DNA of 64,000 bases from Stenogyne calaminthoides. Its lineage: Eukaryota; Streptophyta; Magnoliopsida; Lamiales; Lamiaceae. The translations under genes and the position numbers were made by a program. The DNA lies in assembly GCA_037126765.1 (NCBI GenBank), contig JBBCBC010000002.1, positions 46,504,889-46,568,888 of the forward strand, given 5' to 3'. The first letter of the stretch is position 1. Each line of letters opens with the position of its first letter. Below are positions 1 to 12,177 of this stretch, in pieces. The notes under the pieces are model-generated. The model worked only from the letters and a program-made list of their open reading frames with translations, did no database searches and was not told the origin of the DNA.

Positions 1-304
1 TTTATATAGTTTGTTGTATCTTATATTTTAAGTCATTTTCTTGTGAAGGTGCAAAAATTATAAAACATTAAGGTATAGTTTTAGGATATAAAGTTTTTAT
101 TTTTTACTTTATAAAGTACTACATTTTACCAAATTAGGATGTGTATAGAGGATTTTGAGACGTTTTATTATTAGTTTCCATCTTTTAAAAAAGTACGTTT
201 GGCCAAATTGGGATGTGTATAGACTATAGAGGATTTTGCAACGTTTTATTATTAGTTTCCATTTGTTTTTTTTCCAACTCTCATTACATTAATTTGATTT
301 ACAG

Positions 305-420
305 TAAAAAAGGTGTTGGTGGACGAGGAGGGGTACGTGTGGCTTAAGGAAAGGGAGATGCCGAAAGAGCACATCGTAGTCAGGTTTCCCTACAATGGTC
401 CGAAGATAGTGAATAAGTGA
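305..420 (+). CDS. Possible terminal exon of an unrecognised gene entering from the left
   Basis: A pyrimidine-rich tract ends in an acceptor AG at 303-304. An open segment follows, to a TGA at 418-420. The reading frame has two leading bases, then about 37 residues beginning KKVLVDEEGYVWLKERE and including HIVVRFPYNG. It is richer in G/C and charged residues than its surroundings, which is why it looks coding rather than random. No start codon or upstream exon is visible in the 300 bases before it, so it would be the last exon of a gene that starts outside the window, or an exon relic. I do not recognise the family. Confidence 0.35.
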
Positions 421-2790
421 TTTGAACAGTTTGCAATATTCCTGTAGCACATTTGCCTGCCTTTTTTTGTTAGCTCTCTCTGCTTCTCTCTCTCTTTCCA
501 GAAAAGAAAGGGGATGTTGGAATTTCTTCATCTCTGTTTGGAAAGTTTGATGTAAATAATAGCCGAGAACTACAGTTTCTTTTTTATATTTAAATGACTA
601 AATGAGAGAGTTGTTTTATTCTGTTGGTATATTTGGTTTTCTTGCGTTATTTATAGTTGCGTAATTGCATGTATTACCCATTTGCTATTTAGCAGCGCAA
701 GTACAGGTTTTGTCAGGCTTTGCATCGAAAAGCAACGTCTATTTATCAAATTTAGACTTAAATATGAGATTTGGATCATGTGCAGCATTGTGACGTGCAT
801 AAAAATTCATACGGAACTATAGTGTATTTTTTAACTGAATAACACATGTGATGTGCATATAAATTCATACGAGTCTATAGTGTATTTTTAATTGAATAGC
901 ACATCCTGAATCCAAATACACAGTAGACTTATATGAGCATGTTTATACATGAACTCTATTATTATTTTGCACAAAAATTATTACGGTTGTTTGTATATAA
1001 AAATTATCATTGTTTAAAAAATACTTTATTTTTCAAGTAGTGATAGTATTTGTACATAACAATATTAATTTTTGTTTATAACAGTGATATTAAAAAAAAG
1101 TTTACCGTGAATTGAAATCAAATTCAGACAAGTTTTTATCTTGAAAAAAATATTTAAAACTATTATTAATATTATTTAATGTTAAAATATAGTATTATCT
1201 TATATTAATATTATTTAATGTTAAAATTTAGCATTATTTGATTTTAAATGGTTTTGCAAAAGCTCTAGTCCGGCTCATTTGTTAAGTAGGCTAGGTTCTT
1301 TTATTGGCCTTAGTATGGATTCCTGTCGGATAGTCGTGATCTATTTATTTACAGTCTTAATAAATATTTAATTTTTTTATATTTTGAGGTGAAGACATTT
1401 TTTATTGAACCTTGGAATAGAAAAATATAATCATTTTACAATTTTTTGGATACAATATCTATTCCATAAAGTGTATTTTATTTTAATATGTTATCTTTTA
1501 TATGCATGTTTCCTCAATGTTCCTTTTTAAAAGTTTTCTCCCCATTTTGATAAAAAAAAAAGTGAATTGAGATTTTAAAAAATGATATATTTTATATTTT
1601 ATTTTATTTTGGACCTCTTCTTTTTTTCTCATTTGAATGTTCATGCATTCATAGCATATTGAAATATAAAATTGAGTTGAAAATTAAAAAAAAAAAAAAA
1701 AGTGAAAGAGAAAATATACAAACAAAGTTTGGGCCATATGCAGACTGCAGAGTGTCACAAATTCCAAAAGGCATGTATTTTCTAGTTGATATATTGGCCA
1801 AAGTCCATTTTTGAAGCTGGGCGAGCCGAACAAACATTAGGGTTACATAGGTTTGAATTATCCAAATTTCTAATACAAAAACGACACTAAAATCAATCCA
1901 ATTTCCACGAAATTGTTACAAGAAAACCAGTCTCCAATTTGATCGAGTTCACATATTTAAATCCCACCTTCAATTATAACTAAAAAAATATGTACTAATG
2001 AAATCAAATGAAAAATTAGAACATTTAGGTAATAGTCTTCACATTGCTATATATATACGCATGACATTTCCTATCAAAATACTCACATGCATATATCATG
2101 TATTTTATTGATAATCTATTTATGTATAAAGAATAAGCAGTTGTGTGGATACATATGATTCTTATATATAGGATATTTCATCAAAATATAGTGTAATAAA
2201 CTCAAACATACTGGATTAATCCTAAGCTTTTAAGCTTGAGGCACACATATATTTTTGTAAGGTTTGACTATATATATATATATATATGCAAGTGTACATT
2301 AATAAACATTATTATACATCTTCAATATTTACTGTATTGTCGATATTAATAGCAAATATGAAGCTACTGATACATGACAATTGTCTCATATAGTGAACAT
2401 TTATAGGCGCAATAATACACAGTACTTCATTGAGGATTAATATTTAATTTAATTCGGGTACGTAATATATTAATCCAAACTGATATGAACGATATTAAAA
2501 CCTAGGCTTAGCAGGCTGTGTCTCCATCATGGTGGTTTGTTACAGAAAACACAATCATAAACAAACTAGTAAATTAATTAATGACTTGATCACTAATTTT
2601 ATGCCATACACATTTTAAATTTAAAAAATGCTCAATCAAATACTACCCAAATCTCAAATTTCGAAAATTGACCGATTGAAATATATTACTCCCAACTTGG
2701 CCACAAAGTCTACATGTAGTAAATACCATCATTAATGAATACTTATAAATTATAATAGTATTAATTTAAGTCGACCTTTCACAAATGAAC
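421..2790. other. AT-rich intergenic DNA, no gene seen
   Basis: No open frame with coding character is visible. The stretch has long A/T runs, a short (TA)n at about 2270-2287, and two imperfect copies of a roughly 45-base segment near 790-900 (shared 'gtgcataaaaattcatacg'). It would hold the 3' flank of the exon at 305-420 if that is real. Confidence 0.5.
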
Positions 2791-2793
2791 TTA

Positions 2794-3093
2794 GGCTCCA
2801 TTTGGATAGTGAGAATTTGAAATGAATGTATTTGAAAAAATAATAAATGTAAGAATGCATATATTTCAAATCATGAATTGTTAAGAGATGAGAGAGAAGC
2901 GAAGAGAGTGAAAGGAGGAGAGAGAGAAGAGGTAGAGAGGAGTGGATTTCAAATGACATGGTTTTGATGAAATCCCTCAATTTTAAACTACACTCAAATT
3001 TAAGTATTTGTAAATTCATTTAACTCAAATAGAACGAGTGGTGATTTGTGTGTGAAATTCACGGATTTTAAATTCATCCATTCAAATGGAACC
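2794..3093. mobile_element. Tourist/PIF-Harbinger-like MITE
   Basis: About 300 bp bounded by TTA on both sides (2791-2793 and 3094-3096). Terminal inverted repeats begin GGCTCCATTTG on the left, with CAAATGGAACC on the right. There is no coding capacity; the interior has a GA-rich/CT-rich stretch that creates a spurious minus-strand frame. A TTA target duplication with these ends fits non-autonomous PIF/Harbinger elements. The ends are imperfect, so the exact family is an inference. Confidence 0.6.
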
Positions 3094-3096
3094 TTA

Positions 3097-4065
3097 AGGC
3101 TTATGTAATTTATGATCACTCTGTGATTTCGTTAATTAATTATTGACCTTTTTTTTTTTTTGACAAAGTTTAATGTGCAACTGGTGCATGGATCTAAGAT
3201 CCATTCACTCGTCCTAATTTTATCCATATATCCACATAATATATTTAATATATTTAATGAGTCAAATTTTTCTTTTAATAGGTCATTGAATTGCATGAGT
3301 GCACCGGTCCACAAGAAACCCACTCTTTTTTGTTTTTTAAATGTTGATAATCGTTGTAGTTGTTAGCCAAACTGAGTAAATAAGTCGGACTAGTCAGTAG
3401 TCAATTAGCCTTTGGAAGTCTCAAGAATTGAAAAGTAATAACATTATTTCGAATTCGTATCAAATCCCTATTTCAATATAATTACTCTTATATAGTTGGC
3501 GTTATGTGAATACTATATGCCAAACTTCTTGACTTAAATATCAAAGCCTAGAGGGCTTATTGGTCAAACTAAAGGTCTGAAATCATAACTAAGATACTTG
3601 TCAATATTTTTTTTGACAAAAACTCATATGATCGAGACGGTTTCATACATGAGATGGGATAAAACCTAGCACATATCAATATACATTTCTCTTAAAGTGT
3701 TAAAGTTTCAATGTTCAAATTATGTTCCGTCTCATCATGACACCATCTCACGCAAGCGTGCATCATTTTATTATACTAATTTTATAATTTCACTAACAAT
3801 ACATTTTAATTCCCCAACAAATTAAAATAGCTAGCTTGAACTAAAACCAAAAGCATAATTAAATTAATGACCACTTTCCGTGAACCATACTTTTTAGCTA
3901 AGCTGTCTATCTTCTGATGTAATGGAACATGAGTTTACCTTTGTACCGACCCTGTGGAAGCTTTAATGTTAAATTACTAAAACTCTCACAAAGTTTGTCT
4001 AATTAGCTAAAAACAACCTCATGGTTTGAATGAATTATTATATTAATATATATATATATATATAT
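3097..4065. other. AT-rich intergenic DNA with a MITE-like inverted repeat
   Basis: No gene seen. At about 3620-3765 there is a segment of the 'GAGACGGTTTCATACATGAG ... CCGTCTCATCATGA' type. Related inverted-repeat segments occur near 21028-21190, 58620-58780 and 60350-60490, consistent with a dispersed short repeat family. A (TA)n run at about 4044-4064 ends where the endogenous viral element begins. Confidence 0.45.
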
Positions 4066-4107
4066 GATACTATTGATATAGATCTTTGCACGATCCTTAT
4101 GTTAATA

Positions 4108-4120
4108 TGGTATCAGAACC
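4108..4120 (+). promoter_or_regulatory. tRNA-Met primer-binding site of the pararetrovirus
   Basis: TGGTATCAGAACC differs by one base from the usual complement of the plant initiator tRNA-Met 3' end. It lies immediately upstream of the movement-protein remnant, as expected for minus-strand DNA priming in Caulimoviridae. With no LTR upstream, it supports a viral rather than copia origin. Confidence 0.75.
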
Positions 4121-4155
4121 ATGAGAAGTAGGGTATATATAAGTTATATGGTTTC

Positions 4156-5234
4156 ATGATTCAATACATCTTGATTCTAATGAATCTGCTCCGATTAAAG
4201 GATACTGTTAAGAACAGTATGACTCAGGAATATGATATTCTTGAAAATCTTGATTTATTGAATAAATGGACTATTCCTAAAATTGAACCTAAAATGGTTT
4301 ATAAATTAGGAGCTTTTGAAAAAATAGGTTTTAAACAAATTGTTAAAACTACTGAATCCTCTATACCTCTTCATGAAGAAGAGATGGTTATTAAATTGCT
4401 TAGTAAAAATGATATTTTTTACCTTACAAAAAAAGAACTCATAAGTTCTTACATATTGGTTGTGTTTCGCGTGTCGCTTTTGGACCGCGCTTACTTTAAA
4501 TGGTTTACCGTAAAAGTTTTCTAGCTTCTCTTATGGATGGTAGAAATCTTAATTGGACACAATTCTTAATGGGAATTATAGAGTCTAGTTTGGCTTTAGG
4601 ACCTGTCTATTTTGGCGCATATCCAAATTTATCTCTATCTTTATCTAATAGTACTATTCTTGAAGCTTTAACATTAAATGTTAAAACTCATGGTTATAAT
4701 TACATACCAGGTACATAGATTATGTGTATCTGTTATCGTATTTATTATAAGCCTTTATTTACACTCAATCCTATGTGTAAAAGAATTGAGAAAGATAATA
4801 ATGAAACTATTCTTATAGAAACTAATTTTGGTAAATCAAATATTACTACCAGAAGATCCATTAAGTGGGAAGAAATTATTTTTCCTGAAAATTGGATAAT
4901 AGAACAATCTGTTCCTAAAAATCCTATTATAAATAGTGATTTTAAACATATTACTCAAAGTAAGGATGGTATAATTAATATTGGTTTTCAAAATAATCAA
5001 AGAAGACATTCGACTTCTTATTCTAGATCAATGTCTAATCATTCTCTTATATCTCATTTGGATTATGAGGTAGAATTACCTTTTGAATCTACAGCTTCTA
5101 CTTCCTCTTATAGAGAAAATTCTTATTGTAAAATTAATAATAACAATGAGAAAATTATTATTAATGAAAACAATATTATCCATAAAGATGGATTTGATCC
5201 CGAAACAATTTCGGATTGTAACTTTAAAATATAA
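4156..5234 (+). pseudogene. Viral movement-protein-like remnant (30K superfamily)
   Basis: Three overlapping frames (4156-4524, 4500-4718, 4722-5234) together resemble a caulimovirid cell-to-cell movement protein. The most telling segment is LALGPVYFGAYPNLSLSLS (about 4590-4645), followed after a break by a segment with MCKRIE and a long Ser/Asn-rich tail. At least two frameshifts and a stop separate the pieces. In a functional virus this domain would act at plasmodesmata. Here it is a genomic fossil. Confidence 0.65.
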
Positions 5235-6700
5235 TTTTATGGATTTTACAAACTTTTTAGATTTTTCTAAAGGTTCTTCTACTAGAGCTCATATTAATGA
5301 TGAGTTTAATAATCCTAAATGGGATAAGTTTAGAATTTGGTATTTTAAATCATTCTCAAAAGATGATTTAGACTACTTTGTTGACAGTTTTTATAAATTA
5401 TGTGAAAAACATAATGAAATTACTTATTATGTTCCTTGGTTTATTAAAACCTTTTATATCGATTATATTTCAGTAATTGAACGTGATTATAAAATAATTT
5501 CTGGAGGAATACAAAAATCTGTTTACCCTCCTCATGTTCCTTTTCAAATCGAGAAAAATGGGAAGATATTTAGTTTTCTTCCATTCTCCAGAATCATAGA
5601 AAATGATGTTTTACAAATTACTGTTAAACATGTCAATCAAATGATTGAGCAAAATAATTTTTGTAATCTTTATCTTTCTATCCTTGGAGAAGAAATTATT
5701 TCTTTACATGATAAAGTTGATAAAATAATCTCTAAAATTAATTTTCAGAATAAATCTGAAGATTATGATAATAAAAATAATAATGTTATTATTAAAACAG
5801 CTTCATCTATTCAATCTCCTATTGAGATAAAAGATTTTAAATCTGAAGCCTCTATTTCTGATCTTGAAAAGATTATTAATGATAAATTTAGTAATCTGAA
5901 TATTTCAGCTTTAGATGATGACTTAGATGATAATCATGTTATTCAACCCAATAATATTGGTAGTCCTAGTAATACTTATAGTATTAATAAAATGAAATGG
6001 GCTGATAGACTTACCATGTCTACTTATTATTATAAGAGACCCACTCCTATGGATGTTCTTAATGAAGAACATAAAAACTTTTTCAATAATTCTTATTCTG
6101 GAAAATGTATTTATGAATGGAATATTGATGGTGGAAGTGATAATCATATTTTCACTCAATGTCATCGCATGCTTATGTATAGTTCTGCTTGTCAAACTTG
6201 TGGTAATAGTGATATTAATACTGCATGCTTATTACTGCTTTGGTTTTATTGGTCAACTTAAAGGTTGGTGGGATAATTATTTGACTCCCCAAAATAGAAT
6301 GGAAATTTTTAATTCTATTAAAATTGAAAATGGTGAGATTAAAACCAATGCGATTTACTCTTTGATTCTTACTATTTTGGATCATTTTACTGGTCAATAT
6401 ACCAATAAATATGAAAATACCAGAACTCTTCTTTTAAATATGAAGTGTAAAACTCTTACTGATTTCAATGGTACAAAGATACTTTTTTGTCTCGTATTTA
6501 TAAGATTCCTGATTGTAATCAGGATATTTGGAAGAATAAATTTGTAGATGGTCTTCCTAATCTATTTGTTTGAAAAAGAGTTAAGAAAACTCTTAGAAAG
6601 GATTCTGATTCAATCCATTATGGGTTTTATACTTTTGGTCAAATCACTAGTGTTTGTGTTCAGGAAGGATTAAATCTTTGTAATGAACTCAAATTAAAAA
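5083..6700 (+). pseudogene. Viral coat-protein-like remnant
   Basis: Open from 5083 to 6261, then shifted frames to about 6700. An Asp/Asn/Lys-rich linker leads to a conserved capsid-type segment that includes CIYEWNIDGGS and HRMLMYS (about 6100-6180). GQLKGWWDNYLT follows in another frame (about 6250-6285), a combination typical of the coat-protein region of plant pararetrovirus polyproteins. Lys-rich frames follow at 6725-6943. A degraded Cys-Cys-His cluster sits at about 6950-7000, where the nucleic-acid-binding zinc finger belongs. Several stops make it non-functional. Confidence 0.65.
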
Positions 6701-7068
6701 AATCAAATTAAAAAGGACAATCTTATGGAAAGAAAACAATTAGGTCAATTTTGTGATCAATTTGGATTAGATAATCTTAATTCTAAAAATAAAAATAATT
6801 TGACTAAAAATAATAAGAGAGATTATAAAAGTAAATCTACTTATAAAAGAAGAAAACATAATTCTTCAAAAATGAAAAAGAAAAAAAAGATCATGAAAAT
6901 GATAAAAGTAAAAGAAAATCTTTTAAAAAAAAAGAAGATATGATACAATTATTTGTAAAAAATGTAATATATGCCTAGTCATTATGCTAATCGGTTCTTA
7001 TCAAAAAGACAAGATTAAAAAATCTTGATATTGATGAAGAGTTAAAATAAACTCTTTTTAAAATTGTT

Positions 7069-7905
7069 ATGAGTCCTAATATTGATACAGAATCAGAAAA
7101 GTCTTATAATGACTGTTCTTCTGTTGAATCTTCTTCGGATGATGATAATTCTGTTAAACCAGATAAAGAAAAGTGCAATGAATGTGTACTTGGAAAACCT
7201 TGTCTTAATTGTATCAGTAATACTGATAATACTAATAATATTGATAATGAGTTTTATAAACCCATGAGTCAATTTCAAGATATGAATATTAGTGTCTTAA
7301 CTAATAATAATATTTTAGAATTTCTTAAACATATAAAAGATTCTAGTTTAAGAGATAAAATCATTGAACAATTTCATGATTCTTCTAAGAATGAAGACAA
7401 TGATAAAACTAGTCTTTCTAAAAAGATTGATGGTAATTATTATAATATGGGTGAATTAGAAAGACTTCTTCGCCTAAAAAATATAAAAAATAATCCAGTA
7501 ACTATAAATGATTTAGTTCATGAGATTAATAATCTCAAAACTGATGTGAAGATTCTTCAAAAACAGAATACAGATCTTTCTGTTTGTCTTTCTTTTATTG
7601 AGAAAGGTAAAGAAAAAATTGAGGATAGTGAAACTAACTATAAAGCTCTTTCACAATACTTTGAAATTGATGACAATGTTAATATTGAGAAAAATCATTT
7701 ATCTACCATTAATATGATTATATCACAGAAATGGTATACTAAGATTTATCTTCTTATAAATAATTCTTATATGAAAGATTGTATTGCTATGATTGATAGT
7801 GGTGCTGATTTAAGTGTCGTACAGTTAGGAATAATTCCGACTAAGTTTTTTTTTAAAAACTACTCATTCACTTTCTCATGCAGGTGGAGGATCTTTAAAG
7901 ATTGA
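7069..7905 (+). pseudogene. Viral linker plus aspartic-protease remnant
   Basis: A 278-codon open frame. The first ~220 residues are acidic, Ser/Asn-rich and partly coiled-coil-like (LERLLRLKNI; INNLKTDVKILQKQ). The C-terminal part carries the retropepsin active-site motif AMIDSGADLSVV, with DSG at 7795-7803. The frame is lost after about 7850 and homology continues in another frame to about 7990. In the virus this protease would process the polyprotein. Confidence 0.7.
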
Positions 7906-7990
7906 TTATAAGCTTAAAAATGCTTATGTTTGTTTAGATGGTTGTTGTATTTCTAACGACTTTCTTATTGCTGAAGACATCACTAGTCAA

Positions 7991-8930
7991 ATGATTATTA
8001 GTCTTCCTTTTCTATTTAAAATATATCCTCTTACCTTTGTTGGTGAAAAAAGTATTACATGTACTTATAATGGTAAACCTATTACTTTCAAGTTTATCAC
8101 TAAACCTATTCATAAGGTTCTTAATTTGATTCAAGATCAAATTAATAATAAAAATTGTCAAATCATTTTTCTTAAAGATGAGCTTAATTCTATTACTATA
8201 AGTGATAGATTAAATAATCCTAAACTACAGGATAAAATTAAATTTTTAATAAATAAATTTTCTATTGAAATTTGTAATGATTTTCCCAATGCTTTTTGGG
8301 ACAGAAAGAAACATATAGTTTCTCTTTTTTATGAAGAAGATTTTAAAGAAAATAAAATTCCGACTAAGTCTAGACCTTGTCAAATGAACTCTGAATACTT
8401 AGAGTTATGTAAAAAGGAAATATCTTCCTTATTACAGAAGAATCTTATAACTCCTTCTAAATCTCCTTGGTCTTGTACTGCTTTCTATGTTAATAAACAT
8501 TCTGAGCAGGAACGCGGAGTTCCTCGATTGATTATTAATTATAAACCTCTCAATAAGGTTTTAAAATGGATTAAACATCCTATTCCTAATAAAAAAGATC
8601 TTCTTGACAGATTAGTCAATGCTCTTATTTTCTCTAAATTTGATTTAAAACCAGGTTTTTGGCAAATTCAGATTAATCAACCTGGCTGATAGGTATAAAA
8701 CTGCATTTAATGTTCCATTTGGTCATTATGAATGGACTGTTATGACTTTTGGTCTTAAAAATGCTCCTTCAGAATTTCAACAAATTATGAATGATATTTT
8801 TAATCCTTATAGTGATTTTATTATTGTCTATATTGATGACATCCTTGTATTTTCTAAAGATATTGAAATACATTTTAAACATCTTGATATGTTTAAAAAC
8901 TTAGTCATTAAAAATGGTTTAGTTATTTAA
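7991..8930 (+). pseudogene. Viral reverse transcriptase remnant
   Basis: Two frames, 7991-8689 and 8742-8930, separated by a shift near 8685-8700. Recognisable RT blocks are a basic connector with VPRLIINYKPLN, the block FDLKPGFWQIQI (about 8640), FGLKNAPSEFQ, and the catalytic YIDDILVFSK with YIDD at 8829-8840. A TAA at 8928-8930 ends the second frame. The RT is of the caulimovirid/Ty3 type, not the copia type (YVDD) seen in the other two elements in this window. Confidence 0.8.
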
Positions 8931-8939
8931 AAACCTAAA

Positions 8940-9580
8940 ATGGTTTTATTCCAGACTAAAGTAAAATTTCTTGGTCATATTATTGATAAAGGTAATATTA
9001 TTCCAATTCAAAGAAGTATTGAATTTGATAATAAATTCCCTGATGTTATAACTGATAAAACTCAGTTACAGAGATTCTTAGGAAGCCTTAATTATGTGTC
9101 TTCTTATATTAAGAATCTTGCGGAAGATTCTGCTATCTTATATGATAGACTTAAAAAGAATCATTCTCCTTGGAATGATGATCATACTAAGGCTGTTATC
9201 AGGATAAAAGAAAATGTTAAAAATATTCTTTGTCTTATGCTAGCTAATCCCTCTTGGGAAAAAAATGTTGAAACTGATGCCTCGGATTTGGGGTATGGAG
9301 GTATTTTAAAACAAATTAATCCTGATAATAAAAATGATGATATCATTAGGTTTTATTCCGGTAAATGGAATAATAGTCAGAAAAATTATTCTGCTACCGC
9401 TAAAGAAATTCTTGCTATTGTCAAATGTGTCCTTAAATTTTAGGATGATTTATATAATCAGAAATTTACTATTAAAACTGATTGCAGAGCTGTTACTTTT
9501 ATGCTCTTCAAAGATTTTGAACATAATGTTTCTATATATATACAAAAACTAAAAAATATGAAATTTTTGTTTGATTGATG
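8940..9580 (+). pseudogene. Viral RT thumb/RNase H remnant
   Basis: Open from 8940 to a TAG at 9441-9443, then readable to about 9577. It begins with the RT thumb-type segment VKFLGHIID and LQRFLGSLNYV. RNase H follows with ETDASDLGYGG (about 9270-9302) and SATAKEILAIV (about 9390-9420). The third acidic cluster IKTDCRAV lies past the TAG. The element appears to end soon after, with no second viral gene visible. Confidence 0.7.
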
Positions 9581-10115
9581 GATAATGCAAACTTGCGAAT
9601 GACCAATTAAACGATGCAAATATGAGAAAATCACCATAATTAAAATGAATTGATTTTGGCTATTTTAATCTTATCTTTTCTTTTTAAATTAATATTGAGG
9701 AGTGTGGAAGCTTCAAATTGATTAAAATTATTAAAACGAGTGCAACCATGGGTACGTATTATCTGTTGTCTGCTACAAAGTTTACGATCCCATTCCCATC
9801 TGTCAATGTTTTTAAAGTCTTAATTTTCCTTTATAATTTAATGCAACTTATAGCAACAATGTTCCTTAATTTTCAACTGCGGTGTTATAAACAAAAGATG
9901 CATGAGGTACGCGCGCAGTTGATTTTTTGAAGTCTTGTGTGTACAAACAACTAGCTCAAGATTTGGACTCAAGTTTAATATATATAAGATCAAATAAAAT
10001 AATTAAAAATTAAATATAACTTCTTTCTTGTATAAGTACAGAAGTGATACATTAGAAGTCCATAATATTTATTTTAAAATTCTTGGCACAATTGAGACGA
10101 CTGAGATTTGTAGCA
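9581..10115. other. Intergenic / WRKY upstream region
   Basis: No gene seen. A TATA-like run (tatatataag, about 9978-9987) lies some 130 bases before the WRKY start codon and could be its core promoter. This is positional inference only. Confidence 0.35.
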
Positions 10116-12177
10116 ATGGCAGATTTAATGGATGATGAAACAAAAATATATATAAATGAAACTTTTAAATGCAGTGATGATGCTCATGTTATGAAGGTAA
10201 GAAATTAAATCATTTTATTCTTCTTCTCATTTTATCAATATTTAACTTTTTTGGTTGATTGTAAATACTAGCTAGAGAATTAATATAAACGAATTAATTC
10301 CACATTTTTCTACAAATTCATGCTTAAATATTTTAGAGAAGATGAAATTTTTTGGGTAAATTAAATTTGACGTTCGTGATGATGCAGGAAGATGAAATCA
10401 GAGAAGAAAACTCGAGATTGAAAAGCCTTCTGCAAAAAATCGAGAAGGATTACAAGAGTTTGCAGATGAAATTCATTGATGCTTTTCAAGAATCCAAGAA
10501 AAAAGGAAGTCCATTAATATTTTCCAGCATGTGCATGGATTCAGAGAAAAGTGATCATGATATTGATGATGATGATGATCAAGATCTAGTATCGCTTCGA
10601 CTCGGAACGAGTCCAACTCGTTCCAAGAAGGTGGAAGATGATGTTCATGTTACAAGTGGTAAGTTGAGTTGTGAAAGTGATGGAATAATTAATCTTGAAA
10701 AAAGATTAAAAACTGAAGATCATGGAGAAAAATGTGAAGAAAGTAAAGTGTTGAAGAAGATTAATGTTGATGAAGAATTTGTTGGTGTGAATAGAGCTAG
10801 GGTTTGTGTAAGAGCAAGATGTGATACCCCTACAGTGAGTATATTATTTTTAATTACTTATTTTGTTATTTAATTACGAAAAAAATTTGTTGTGATTTAT
10901 GATGATTGATTTTTATTTATTGGAGATGAATGATGGGTGCCAATGGAGAAAATATGGGCAGAAAATATCAAAGGGGAATCCATATCCACGGGCTTATTAT
11001 CGCTGCACTGCTTCACCATCCTGTCCCGTCAGGAAACAGGTAAATTTTATTTTCATATATATACATATAAATCATAAATTGTCTATGAAAATGTATTTAT
11101 ACATAAATTAATTCCTAGGCAATTAATTAGTTTATAGGTAATATGAAGAATGAAAATGCATACATTAGAAAATTTTGTAGTACACAATTTTATCTATTTA
11201 AGAATAAAGTAATATTTTAATTTTGTAGTCATATTGAAAATTCTGCAATTGTTCTCTCTCTCTTTTTTTTTTTTGGTATTTGCAAATATTTATCTAAAAT
11301 CTTCCCTCTTTTTTTAATTCAAATATTTAAGGTGCAAAGATGTTCCGAAGACATGTCAATCCTGATCACAACATACGAAGGAAGCCACAACCACCCGCTA
11401 CCAGTCTCCGTCACGGCTATGGCTTCCACCACCTCAGCCGCCGCCTCCATGCTCGTCTCCGGCTCAGCCACCTCCAATCTCTACCAACAACCATCTTTCC
11501 AATATCCTTATAATAATAATAATACCTCCTCCATAACACACTCTAACTATTTCTATCCATCAACCTCCCCCACCATAACCCTAGACCTCACCACCAACCC
11601 CACCACCGCACACGGCGGTTTCAGCCTATATTCATCCACTCTTCCCCCTAGGTTTCCCCCCACAAGCCTAAGCTTCTCCTCTACTGATTCCAACGTCGTT
11701 CCAATGGGTTGGGGCTACGATCACCATTCTTTACTGCCTCAAAAACGAGCACGAGAACAAACACTTAACCATGGTTCTAAATCCCAACAGGATTTGACTG
11801 AAACTTTAACCAAGGTTATTGCATCTGATCCTAGTTTTCGGTCAGTCGTAGCAGCCATGGTTTCGACAATGGCTGCAGATGGAGTGAAGAATGAGATCAA
11901 GCTGCAGGGTGGTAATAATGTTATTGGTTCTAATTTGAAATGGGGTGACCAAATATCAGCTGTGGACTCTAATTCCCAACAGGATTTGACTGAAACTTTA
12001 ACCAAGGTTATTGCATCTGATCCTAGTTTTCGGTCAGTCGTAGCAGCCATGGTTTCGACAATGGCTGCAGATGGAGTGAAGAATGAGATCAAGCTGCAGG
12101 GTGGTAATAATGTTATTGGTTCTAATTTGAAATGGGGTGACCAAATATCAGCTGTGGACTCTAATTCCCACACGTGA
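10116..12177 (+). CDS. WRKY transcription factor, group IIb (WRKY72/61/9-like)
   Basis: Sequence-specific nuclear transcription factor expected to bind W-boxes (TTGAC). Four exons: 10116-10196, 10388-10834, 10926-11039 and 11332-12177, giving 495 aa with all junctions in frame. Residues 28-60 form a Leu/Lys coiled coil (EIREENSRLKSLLQKIEKDY) typical of group IIb. The single WRKY domain has WRKYGQK at 183-189 and a C203-X5-C209-X23-H233-X1-H235 zinc site. The intron interrupting the zinc finger before VQRC is the position used by groups IIa/IIb. A Ser/Thr/Pro-rich segment follows. Residues 365-428 are repeated perfectly as 429-492 (64 aa, QQDLTETLTKVIASDPSFRS type). This is normally a single conserved motif near the C terminus. 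The start codon is the first ATG upstream of the coiled coil; the short exon 1 is a prediction. Confidence 0.88.
11782..12165 (+). repeat. Perfect 192-bp tandem duplication inside the WRKY last exon
   Basis: Copy 1 is 11782-11973 and copy 2 is 11974-12165, with no difference that I can find. A few bases of a third start (tccca) follow. The unit is 64 codons, so the reading frame is kept and the protein gains one extra copy of its C-terminal motif. Confidence 0.9.

Larger units (their letters stand above)
4066..9580 (+). mobile_element. Endogenous caulimovirid (pararetrovirus) insertion, decayed
   Basis: A roughly 5.5-kb plus-strand block with the domain order of a plant pararetrovirus polyprotein: movement protein, coat protein with Cys-rich tail, aspartic protease, reverse transcriptase, RNase H. 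It lacks an integrase and has no flanking LTRs, which separates it from LTR retrotransposons. The left edge is a (TA)n run, and the tRNA-Met primer site sits about 40 bases inside. In Caulimoviridae that site marks the origin of the viral map, so the copy starts near map position zero. Reading frames are broken by stops and shifts near 4460, 5234, 6259, 6547, 6955, 7905, 8687, 8928 and 9443, so it cannot be expressed as one polyprotein. Codon use is strongly A/T-biased. A florendovirus- or petuvirus-like affinity is suggested by the single-polyprotein order but is not proven. Confidence 0.85.

Noticed and set aside
2750..3019. 89-codon minus-strand frame
   Set aside because: Lies within the Tourist-like MITE and is made of a CT/GA-rich run.
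4066..9580. Considered a Ty3/gypsy retrotransposon because of the RT type
   Set aside because: No integrase, no LTRs, and a movement-protein-like domain precedes the capsid region; this fits a caulimovirid.
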